Shown: one piece after another, positions 8,500 through 16,085 of the stretch
Layout of the letters: every line of letters begins with the position of its first letter
Numbering within the stretch: position 1 is the stretch's first letter
From: Deltaproteobacteria bacterium
Lineage (GTDB): Bacteria > Myxococcota_A > UBA796 > GCA-2862545
Assembly: GCA_007693595.1 (NCBI GenBank)
Contig: REDI01000047.1
Location: 62,001 to 126,000 of the forward strand
Direction: 5' to 3'
Length of the DNA stretch: 64,000 bases
Position numbers and translations under genes: made by a program
The notes under the pieces: generated by a model
Databases searched by the model: none
What the model was told of the DNA's origin: nothing
The model's input: the letters and a program-made list of their open reading frames with translations, nothing else

Positions 8500-10218
8500 T
8501 CAGCAGTCTGGAGTGTGCGCGGCGGAGAAGAGGAAGCCACCCTGATCCGCTGCCGTGGCGGCGAAGCTCACCCAGCCTTGCACCGTGTCGTTGGGCACGT
8601 TGCGCAGTCCTTCGACGATGTTCTCGCACTCTTCGGGGGTGATGTGCCAGGGGTGGTCGGCGGCGAACTTGAAGAGGGGCGGCCGACCATCGGCGGGGCG
8701 AACGGCGCGATCGCGGGCGGTGAGCCGCATCCAAGTGTCGCGCCATCGACTGAACTCGGGGGACTCGGGCACCGGAGGAGACTCGACCTGAAGGCGGCGG
8801 CAGCATCGATCGGTCCACCGACCGAGATCGGGGGTGCGCAGATCGGTGTCGACCACGCCAAGGTTGGTCATGACCTCGACCAAGGCGGAGAGCTCGTCGG
8901 CGCTGAGCTTGTAGTCCTGACCTTCGAGGAGGGTCTTGCACTGGACCTCGCTGGCGCCATGGATCTTGAACGACAGCACGCCCAAGGCGTAGGGCTCGCC
9001 GGTGGGCCGGTAGAGGCCGACCTCGACGGGAGCTTCGGCGACGATCCGGGCTTCGCCGTGCACTTGCAGGTTGAAGTCGCCCGGGAGCTCGAGGTTGTCG
9101 AAGCGGGCTTCGCGGGTTTGGTTCTTGCGGTTCTCGAAGAGCACGACGGTCTGGTCGCCGATGGTCACCCGATCGATCGACACCGCGTCGTGAGCCGTCG
9201 CGCGGATGACGAAGCCGTGGCAAGGACCACCACGGTTGACGACGTCCATCTCTTGCACGAACGGGCCGGGCTTGAGATCGAGGTGAAGGTCGCGCAGGGT
9301 GAGGACCGGCGGCTCGGCAGCCTTGGGCGCCTCGCCGATGCGCATGTCGAGGGGCTCGGTCACCCACTTGCCTTCCTCGCTCAGGCGACCCACGATCACG
9401 ACGCGGCCGTCGGTCACGATGAATCGATCGCGATCCGGCCCGATGCCCGTCGCGACGTCGACCTGGTCGAGGCCGCAGGGGTCGAGCTCTTCGATGATGT
9501 CGAGCGACTGGGCGTCGAGGCGACGGATGCGGAAGTAGCCGTCGCTCAGGCCCGCATGGAGCAGGGTGCCGTCGGCGAGCCACTGGACCTCGCCCTTGGC
9601 GCCGGTCGAGAGCATGGAGCCACGATGAGCGCCGGTGGGACCGAAGCGCATGAGCACGCCTTGCTGTCCGCCGAGCACCACCTGCACCAGGAAGCCGGTC
9701 TGGGTGACGAGGGCGTCGATGTTGGCGTCGTCGGTGGTGGGGACGCGGATGGCCTGGGAGAGCTCGTTCGCCCCTTTGCGCAGCGCGGTGATGATGCCCG
9801 TGCCGTGGTCGGCCAGGCAGACCCCGTAGGGGCTGCTGGTCAGGCTGAAGGGCTTGGAGCCCTGCCCGAGCTTGCGGCCCCGGCTGAAGGGCGCGCTGCC
9901 CGGCGACCAGAGCTCGCGGAAGTCGGTCCGTACCGCCTTGGGCACGGCGTAGGGCTTGCCCCAGACCCAGCCTTCATCGGCGTGACGGAGGGGGACGAGG
10001 TTGGCTCCGGCGCGGCGCGATGGCATGCGCACGCCGACGACTCGGCCTTCGCAGCGGGCGACGGCGACGCAGTCGTTCGGCACGCTGCCGCCGAGCACGC
10101 GAGAGCTCCAGCGGGCGGCGGTAGCGCCGGCTTCGTGTTGGTGGAAGTCATCGGACTGGACGGTCAGGCCGTCGCGGGTCTCGATCACGTGGGTCTGACC
10201 ATCGGTCCAGACGCGCAT
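8500..10218 (-). CDS. Large protein of unknown function, possibly beta-propeller-like
   Basis: This 572-residue protein has no signal peptide and no membrane segments. The N-terminal half (about 1-330) is a run of short beta-strand-like segments with repeated Gly/Asp turns, such as KPFSLTSSPYGVCLADHGTG and GEVQWLADGTLLHAG. That would fit a WD/YncE-like propeller, but I see no diagnostic repeat. The C-terminal half has a beta-rich section (VVLFENRKNQTREARFDN) and a helical tail with scattered cysteines. The start is decided by AAAGGAGG three to four bases before the ATG at 10218; the longer frame upstream lacks such a site and crosses a palindrome (10272-10286). No function is assigned. Confidence 0.8.
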   Translation of the reverse strand: MRVWTDGQTHVIETRDGLTVQSDDFHQHEAGATAARWSSRVLGGSVPNDCVAVARCEGRVVGVRMPSRRAGANLVPLRHADEGWVWGKPYAVPKAVRTDFRELWSPGSAPFSRGRKLGQGSKPFSLTSSPYGVCLADHGTGIITALRKGANELSQAIRVPTTDDANIDALVTQTGFLVQVVLGGQQGVLMRFGPTGAHRGSMLSTGAKGEVQWLADGTLLHAGLSDGYFRIRRLDAQSLDIIEELDPCGLDQVDVATGIGPDRDRFIVTDGRVVIVGRLSEEGKWVTEPLDMRIGEAPKAAEPPVLTLRDLHLDLKPGPFVQEMDVVNRGGPCHGFVIRATAHDAVSIDRVTIGDQTVVLFENRKNQTREARFDNLELPGDFNLQVHGEARIVAEAPVEVGLYRPTGEPYALGVLSFKIHGASEVQCKTLLEGQDYKLSADELSALVEVMTNLGVVDTDLRTPDLGRWTDRCCRRLQVESPPVPESPEFSRWRDTWMRLTARDRAVRPADGRPPLFKFAADHPWHITPEECENIVEGLRNVPNDTVQGWVSFAATAADQGGFLFSAAHTPDC

Positions 10219-10271
10219 GTGCCTCCTTTGTATGCATGAGCGGTGGGGTGAGATGACCCCGATGCGGCGGC

Positions 10272-10286
10272 ACAGGTTTAACCTGT
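10272..10286. promoter_or_regulatory. 15-bp perfect inverted repeat, possible operator
   Basis: ACAGGTT and AACCTGT flank a single T, giving a perfect two-fold symmetric site. It lies 54-68 bases upstream of the start at 10218, a usual place for a repressor site, in an otherwise unoccupied 226-base intergenic stretch. No regulator gene is adjacent, so the binding protein is unknown. Confidence 0.4.
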
Positions 10287-10444
10287 TCGGGGGCGGGGCG
10301 GGAGGAAATGATCCTCGCTTGTCGCTGTGGCCGATGATGCCGATAATCCTAGGGTCCCGACCGCCCTCCAGAACGGCCTTCATCACCCTAGAGGCCCCTT
10401 GGCGCGTCGAATGCTCACGAGTTCTTGACGAGGACCCGTAGGTC

Positions 10445-11026
10445 TCAGACGAAGAGGTCGGTGAGCAAGGCGGCGACCAGCACCGGAACGGTGAGGCCCA
10501 GGGCGGAGCCGATCAGGTAGGGGCGAAAGCGGAGCGTGGTGAGGGCGAGGGTGACGTTCAGCGGGGCGGATGCCTGAAAGAACGTGCGCAGCACCACGAG
10601 GGTGATCAGAGGGCGGCGCTCCAGACCCTCGAGCATGCGGCGGGCCCAGGGGTGGTCGATTCCACCCAGCGCGCGGCCTCCCATGAAGCGGGCGATGGTG
10701 AAGGTGGTACACGAGGCCGTGAGCGCCCCCAGCCAGCCCACTCCCGAGCCTAGCAGGGGCCCCCAGGCCACGATGGCGACCACGATCATGACCATGGCTG
10801 GGACGTGAAGGAGGTTGAGCACGCAGCAGGCGAGGATGAAGATCACCACCCCTGCCCAGCCGTAGGCCAGCACCGAGGTTCGGATCGTCTCGACATCGAG
10901 CGACTCGAGAAGACCTGTCTGCCACGCCACCACCCACGCGATCAGCAGCGCGACGATCAAGGTCGCCACGCGCAGCACCGCCTTGCGACGATCGACGAAG
11001 CGTCGGAGCTTGGTCCAGGCCTTCAC
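10445..11026 (-). CDS. VTT-domain (DedA/TVP38-like) membrane protein
   Basis: This 193-residue protein has an N-terminal Arg/Lys-rich segment, a first membrane helix (VATLIVALLIAWVVAW), and then the VTT (SNARE-associated, TVP38/DedA) core. The core includes PAMVMIVVAIVAWGPLLGSG, a re-entrant-like GALTASCTTFTIARFMGG, the conserved glycine and arginine segment, and VVLRTFFQASAPLNVTLA. Family members are thought to move or scramble lipids or polyprenyl phosphate; the substrate here is unknown. The start is a GTG at 11024-11026 preceded by AAGGACG. The gene is transcribed alone, back to back with the lipoprotein gene at 11246. Confidence 0.85.
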   Translation of the reverse strand: MKAWTKLRRFVDRRKAVLRVATLIVALLIAWVVAWQTGLLESLDVETIRTSVLAYGWAGVVIFILACCVLNLLHVPAMVMIVVAIVAWGPLLGSGVGWLGALTASCTTFTIARFMGGRALGGIDHPWARRMLEGLERRPLITLVVLRTFFQASAPLNVTLALTTLRFRPYLIGSALGLTVPVLVAALLTDLFV

Positions 11027-11213
11027 GGGGCGTCCTTGGGTCGAGGGGCCGGATCGCTAACCCGAAACCCTCCGTTGTCACGGCCCTCCCCTCGCGGAGG
11101 ATCGGAGGGAGGTCTCTCCTTGGCAGGGGCCGCCCTGTCGGAGCGGGCGCCTCCTGCTGGGGGAGCGTTGAGATCGCGAAGACTGTTGACGCTGCAGGGG
11201 GCAGATTCCGGGC

Positions 11214-11219
11214 TATACT
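11214..11219 (+). promoter_or_regulatory. Candidate -10 box (TATACT)
   Basis: TATACT stands out in this GC-rich background, 27 bases before the lipoprotein ATG at 11246. A TTGACG hexamer occurs at 11186-11191, but the 22-base gap is too long for a standard sigma-70 pair, so the -35 element is uncertain. Confidence 0.4.
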
Positions 11220-11245
11220 CCCTAAGTAGACCCCTAGGAGGAGCG

Positions 11246-11854
<609 letters not shown>

Positions 11855-11959
11855 CTCCGCGCGGCTTGTCGCCCCGGCGGGGGCTCGCGAGGGGCGGTGT
11901 TCGCGTCCCTCGGCGTCTGCCGGTCCTGGCGTATCGACGATATGGAGCCGAGGATCGGG

Positions 11960-13102
11960 TCAGCGCCTACGGCGCAGGGCGAGCAGTCCGAACAATCCGA
12001 ACAGGGGGAGGGCTCCTGATGGACTGGCGGACGCAGCGCATCCACAGGCCCGACCCTCTTCTTCGCTCGAGGGGGGCGGGGGCACAATGCCGGCGACCGT
12101 ACACCAAGAGCGACTCTCGTCCTCGCAGCGCGAGGTCATCTCGTCGTCGATCCAGTCGAGATAGTAGTCGACGCGCGTGTCGACTCCGCCCGTGTTCTCG
12201 CACAGGTTCATGTCCCAGGTGTGCGAGGTCGCGCCGATGACCCGCCAGTCGGTCGCCCGGTTCGACACGACCTCGAGGTAGGTGGGGCCGCCGGAGTCCC
12301 CCTGGCACTTGCGGCTCGACTCGGGCCCGACGCCGACCTGAAACTCGGTCTCACCCACCTCGCCGATGAAGCTCTCGGCGATGTGCTTGATCGCCACCTT
12401 CCCAGGCTCGGGCTGCTGTCCCGGAGGGACGGGCTCCTGGTTGCCCCAGCCGACGATGGTGACGGGCTTGTCGGTCTGGAGCTGCTCGGCCTCGCCGGCC
12501 CGGATGAGGTAGCCGTGGGGGATGTCGGTGACGGGCTCTTCGAGGAAGACCAGCGCGATATCATGGTTTCGTGCTGTTCCAAGTTGGATGTTTCGAGCGC
12601 CGACCCAGCTCGGGTGCATGACGAAGTCCCAGGACGCGTGTGCGTGGCTGGGGAGCTCAGAGGGGCCTCCGAGTCCATACATGGACAGGTCGACCTCGGG
12701 GGTCCAGGCGTAGATAACTTCGTCGATGTTCGCGATGCCGCCGGTCTGCTCATTGAGGAGGTCTTCGTCGACGCAGTGAGCGGCGGTGAGCACCACGTCG
12801 GGCGCGATGAGGGTGGAGCTGCACATGAACATGACGACGTCGAAGCTCATGCCGAAGGCGCTGCCCGTGATCTTGGCCAACAGGCCGCCCGACATCGGGA
12901 ACTCATCGACCGTGGCTTCGCGACCGTTGATGATGAAGGCATCGTCGCGGTCGCCGATGGCCTCGGATATCCAGGGGCCGAGCTCGGGCTGGTCGAGATC
13001 CGGGGTGCTGGGTCCATCGTTGAGCTCATCGCCAAGAGTAGGGGGTTCCCAGGCCAAGGCGGGCATGCTCACAAGACAGAGACAAAGGGCGGTCGAACGC
13101 AT
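11960..13102 (-). CDS. Secreted trypsin-like serine protease with MYXO-CTERM tail
   Basis: This 380-residue S1-family endopeptidase has a signal peptide (LCLCLVSMPALA), a short acidic propeptide, and the start of the mature chain at IINGREATVDEFP. The triad is visible as His in VVLTAAHC, Asp in RNHDIALVFL and Ser in KCQGDSGGP. The protein ends with a proline-rich linker, ACGCAAS, a hydrophobic stretch (LPLFGLFGLLAL) and RRRR, the layout of a MYXO-CTERM sorting tail, which suggests cell-surface anchoring or processing. A GGAGG site precedes the ATG at 13102. It is a tandem paralogue of the gene at 13237-14484 and shares an 18-bp motif 57 bases upstream. Confidence 0.93.
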   Translation of the reverse strand: MRSTALCLCLVSMPALAWEPPTLGDELNDGPSTPDLDQPELGPWISEAIGDRDDAFIINGREATVDEFPMSGGLLAKITGSAFGMSFDVVMFMCSSTLIAPDVVLTAAHCVDEDLLNEQTGGIANIDEVIYAWTPEVDLSMYGLGGPSELPSHAHASWDFVMHPSWVGARNIQLGTARNHDIALVFLEEPVTDIPHGYLIRAGEAEQLQTDKPVTIVGWGNQEPVPPGQQPEPGKVAIKHIAESFIGEVGETEFQVGVGPESSRKCQGDSGGPTYLEVVSNRATDWRVIGATSHTWDMNLCENTGGVDTRVDYYLDWIDDEMTSRCEDESRSWCTVAGIVPPPPSSEEEGRACGCAASASPSGALPLFGLFGLLALRRRR

Positions 13103-13159
13103 GGGCTTCCTCCGAAGGAGGGATGGTAGCGCGAGATTGGGCCGGTGCCCACCGAAGGG

Positions 13160-13177
13160 TTCAAGGCTTGTGTCAAG
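13160..13177 (-). promoter_or_regulatory. 18-bp motif shared with the paralogous protease promoter, copy 1
   Basis: The minus strand reads CTTGACACAAGCCTTGAA, 16 of 18 identical to the copy at 14543-14560. It ends 57 bases before its start codon; the other copy ends 58 bases before its own. It holds a CTTGA direct repeat and a TTGACA that could act as a -35 box. A GGCTTG/CAAGCC inverted repeat overlaps it. Confidence 0.55.
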
Positions 13178-13236
13178 CCCTGCAAGTCCGCTTGGGCCGG
13201 ATCGTCTGGGCCGCGGTCGGGGGTCGGCTCAGCGCG

Positions 13237-14484
13237 TCAGCGAAGTCGGCGCCGCCGGATCGCCACCGCCCCGAGCAGCATAAGGACGGCCCAGGGAGCG
13301 GTTGCCTGCTGGAGGTTCGAGCAGCCACACCCGCCCCTCTCGTTGGCTTCGCTGGAGTCGGCCTGCGCGTCGTCGTCCTCGGTGCCGGGATCCTCGTCGT
13401 CGGGCTCGGGCTCGTGGGGATCGGGTTCGGAGTCATCGGGCTCGGCGGGGGTCCACTCCTCGAGCACGTCTTGGTGCTCGGGCCCTACGATGCCGGGGAC
13501 CTCACACCACGAGCGGCTGCCGTCGTCGCAGCGGGCGGTCATTTCCTCGTCGATCCACTCGAGGTAGGGGTCGACTCGGGTGTCGACCCCGCCGGTGTTC
13601 TGGCATTGGGTCTCGTCATAGGCGTGCGAGGTGACGCCGATGACGCGCCAGCCGTGGTCGACCTCGCTCTCGACCTGAAGGAAGGTCGGCCCCCCGGAGT
13701 CTCCCTGGCACTTTCGGCTCGAGTCGGGTCCCACGCCGACCTGGAACTCGAAAGGACCTACCTCGCCGAGGAAGCTCTCGGCGATCTGCTTGATCGACAC
13801 GCTACCGGGCGGAGGCTCCTCGAAGAGGCCCACGGGCTGCTGGAGACCCCAACCGACGATGGTAACGGGAACATCGGTGTCGATCAGCTCGGCCTCCTGG
13901 GGGGTTGGCAGGAAGCCGACCGGCACGCCATGGATCGGACGATCGAGGAAGAGCAGGGCGATGTCGTGGTTCTGGGCGATGCCGACCTGGAGGCCCCCGC
14001 CGCCGACCCAGTCTGGGTGCATCGCGGCCTCCCAGCCAGCGTGTGCGTGGCTCGGTAGGACGTTGGTGCCCCCGATCCCGTAGGCTGAGAGGTCCACCTG
14101 TTGAGACCAGGCGACCGTGAGGTCGTCGACCTGCATGAGCCCGAAGCTCTGTTCTTCGAGGATGGCTTCGTCGACGCAGTGGGCAGCGGTGAGCACGACG
14201 TCGGGCGCGATCAGGGTCGAGCTGCACAGGAACATGACGGAGTCGAGGGGGCTTCCGAGCATTGAACCTCGGACATGGCCGAGCAGGCCGCCGGTCATGG
14301 GAAAGTCGTCGATGGTGGCGTCGCGGCCGTTGATGATGAAGCCCTCTTCTGCGTCATCGGTCTCGGGTTGACCGGGAGCGCCTGGGCCGGATGCAGAGTC
14401 GTCGCCTTCGCCGCCGAGCGTCGGGGCAGCGAGGGCGGACACCGGGCAGAGCAGCGCGGCGAGGATGAGGGGATAGCGCTTCAT
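13237..14484 (-). CDS. Secreted trypsin-like serine protease with MYXO-CTERM tail (paralogue)
   Basis: This 415-residue S1-family protease is clearly a duplicate of the downstream gene. It has a signal peptide (LILAALLCPVSALA), mature start IINGRDATIDDFP, and a triad in VVLTAAHC, QNHDIALLFL and KCQGDSGGPTF. Between the catalytic domain and the tail lies a 50-residue Asp/Glu/Pro-rich spacer that the sister protein lacks at this length. The tail is GGCGCSNL, a hydrophobic segment (WAVLMLLGAVAI) and RRRRLR, again MYXO-CTERM-like. GGAGG precedes the ATG at 14484. It is divergent from the metallo-beta-lactamase gene at 14582, and both promoters must fit in 97 bases that also hold the shared 18-bp motif. 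Confidence 0.93.
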   Translation of the reverse strand: MKRYPLILAALLCPVSALAAPTLGGEGDDSASGPGAPGQPETDDAEEGFIINGRDATIDDFPMTGGLLGHVRGSMLGSPLDSVMFLCSSTLIAPDVVLTAAHCVDEAILEEQSFGLMQVDDLTVAWSQQVDLSAYGIGGTNVLPSHAHAGWEAAMHPDWVGGGGLQVGIAQNHDIALLFLDRPIHGVPVGFLPTPQEAELIDTDVPVTIVGWGLQQPVGLFEEPPPGSVSIKQIAESFLGEVGPFEFQVGVGPDSSRKCQGDSGGPTFLQVESEVDHGWRVIGVTSHAYDETQCQNTGGVDTRVDPYLEWIDEEMTARCDDGSRSWCEVPGIVGPEHQDVLEEWTPAEPDDSEPDPHEPEPDDEDPGTEDDDAQADSSEANERGGCGCSNLQQATAPWAVLMLLGAVAIRRRRLR

Positions 14485-14542
14485 GGGGACCTCCGTGATG
14501 TGGGACCCTTAGCGTGTCGCGGGCCGCGCCACGGCCTTGAGC

Positions 14543-14560
14543 TTCAAGGGTTATGTCAAG
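14543..14560 (-). promoter_or_regulatory. 18-bp motif shared with the paralogous protease promoter, copy 2
   Basis: The minus strand reads CTTGACATAACCCTTGAA, 58 bases before the protease start. It lies in the divergent intergenic region, so it could also affect the gene at 14582. Flanking CTTGA/TCAAG segments add further two-fold symmetry. Confidence 0.55.
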
Positions 14561-14581
14561 GTTCTTGATGGAGGAGCACCG

Positions 14582-15460
14582 TTGAGCCTGACGATCACTT
14601 TCCTGGGGACGGGAGGGGCGTTCACCGACTTTCGTGTGAACTACCACAATAACGCCCTCATCTCGACCGAGGAAGGGCCCGTCTTGATCGACTGCGGAGG
14701 CACCGCGCCCCAAGCGCTCCGCGAGCTCGGCCTTCGCTGCTCCGACGTCGCGGCCGTGATCCTGACCCACCTGCACGGGGATCACGTCGGGGGCCTGGAG
14801 CAGCTCGTATGGGAGCGCACGTATGGCGTGCCGGGGGGGGCGGTCCCTATCCCTCTCTGGGCCGATCCCAGCGTCCTCTCGGGTGCCCGGAGCGTAGTCG
14901 AACCCCAGATCGGCCTCTACACCTGCCCCGCGCGGGGGCTGCGGGACGATGGCTGGGCGGCCCTGATCGCCCACCGCTCGGTGCGCGGGGGCCACGGGTG
15001 CGCCGATGATGGAGCCGAGCCCTTCACCATCGGGGGCGTCCAGTTCTCGCTCCACGCCACGCCTCACGTCTCGAGTGATGTGGCGGGAAAGCCTTGTTTT
15101 GGCGTTCGTGTCCGCAAGGGTGATGCCGAGCTTTATTTCACCAGCGACACCGAGTTCCGCTCCGACATCGGCGACCGCTTCTCGCGCGCTCAGGCTCTCT
15201 TCCACGACACCACCTTCCAACCCAGGTTTCCCGGAACGGTCCATACCCACTACGAAGAGCTGCTCAACCTGCCCCCCGCGGTCCGTCGACGGGTGGTTCT
15301 CATGCACTTCACCGAGGTCCCGCCGGGGATCTCGGTGCAAGGTGATGGGTTCGCGGGTGCTGCCCAGCGCCTTCAGTCCTGGAGGGTCGCGCCCCAAGGG
15401 GCGCCCGCGCCGGTGGTCATCGATCGCTCGGCGCTGCTCGGGCGACGGGGGTCCAGCTGA
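14582..15460 (+). CDS. Metallo-beta-lactamase-fold hydrolase (RNase Z-like)
   Basis: This 292-residue protein starts LSLTITFLGTGGAFTDFRVN, the typical beta-CASP/RNase Z-type opening. It carries the di-zinc motif LTHLHGDHVGGL, with further ligands in ATPHVSSDV, FTSDTEF / LFHDTTFQ and LMHFTE. The fold supports a phosphodiesterase or hydrolase. True RNase Z has a longer flexible arm, so I call it only RNase Z-like. The start is a TTG at 14582-14584 with GGAGGA six bases upstream; the farther TTG at 14537 lacks a site and lies inside the shared 18-bp motif region. Its last 44 bases overlap the convergent cyclo-ligase gene. Confidence 0.85.
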   Translation: MSLTITFLGTGGAFTDFRVNYHNNALISTEEGPVLIDCGGTAPQALRELGLRCSDVAAVILTHLHGDHVGGLEQLVWERTYGVPGGAVPIPLWADPSVLSGARSVVEPQIGLYTCPARGLRDDGWAALIAHRSVRGGHGCADDGAEPFTIGGVQFSLHATPHVSSDVAGKPCFGVRVRKGDAELYFTSDTEFRSDIGDRFSRAQALFHDTTFQPRFPGTVHTHYEELLNLPPAVRRRVVLMHFTEVPPGISVQGDGFAGAAQRLQSWRVAPQGAPAPVVIDRSALLGRRGSS

Positions 15461-16016
15461 ACCCGCTCCGGGTCAGGAGCGCGTGGACCGGCTGGTCGAA
15501 GGGTTCGACCGGCAGGTCTGGGTGGATCTGCTCCTCTAGGCCTATCCACACCCGCCGGGCGCGGGTGAGCTGGGGCAGCGAGCGGTCGTAGTAGCCCCCG
15601 CCGTAGCCGATCCGGAACCCGCGCCGATCGACGACCAGGGCGGGTACCACGACGAGATCGATCGACTCGGGGTGGACCGTGGGGGCGTCCGGGCCGGGCT
15701 CGGGGACCCCGAAGTCGCTGGGGATCAGGGGCTCTCCAGCGCGGTAAGCTCGCCACAGGAGGGGGGCGGCTCGGCGGGCGACGACCGGCAGCGCCACCGT
15801 GCCGCCCTGGCGATGCACGCGCTCGAGGAGCGGTCGGAGGTCGGGCTCACCCGGCATGGCGGCGTACAGGGCGACGGTCGCGGCGTCGCGGAGCAGGGGG
15901 GCGTCGAGAAGGTGGCCGACCGCAGCCGCGATGGCCGCGCGCCGCTCGCTCTCATCGAGGGCGTCGCGCCAGGCTCGGAGCTCGCGCCGTAGGGTACGCT
16001 TTCGTTGGGGTGACAT
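15417..16016 (-). CDS. 5-formyltetrahydrofolate cyclo-ligase
   Basis: This 199-residue protein is the usual size for the ATP-dependent enzyme that turns 5-formyl-THF into 5,10-methenyl-THF in folate metabolism. The signature GYGGGYYDRSLP (ATP/Mg-binding) is intact, with the family-typical ALYAAMPGEPD in the N-terminal half and PVHALLT near the end. The chosen start is the ATG at 16016 (MSPQRKRTLRREL); a GTG at 16022 would add two residues. Neither has a clear ribosome-binding site. The gene is divergent from the STAND regulator, with about 65 bases between them, and overlaps the hydrolase gene at its 3' end. Confidence 0.93.
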   Translation of the reverse strand: MSPQRKRTLRRELRAWRDALDESERRAAIAAAVGHLLDAPLLRDAATVALYAAMPGEPDLRPLLERVHRQGGTVALPVVARRAAPLLWRAYRAGEPLIPSDFGVPEPGPDAPTVHPESIDLVVVPALVVDRRGFRIGYGGGYYDRSLPQLTRARRVWIGLEEQIHPDLPVEPFDQPVHALLTRSGFSWTPVARAAPSDR

Positions 16017-16071
16017 ACGCACATCTAGCGCTATGCCTGCTCCGTAGCCACCCCGCGCCGTCCCCCACCGC

Positions 16072-16077
16072 TATGCT
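16072..16077 (+). promoter_or_regulatory. Candidate -10 box (TATGCT) giving a leaderless start
   Basis: TATGCT ends eight bases before the GTG at 16086, which has no ribosome-binding site. Transcription would begin at or beside the start codon, so the STAND-regulator mRNA may be leaderless. I see no good -35. Confidence 0.35.
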
Positions 16078-16085
16078 CGCCCCTC

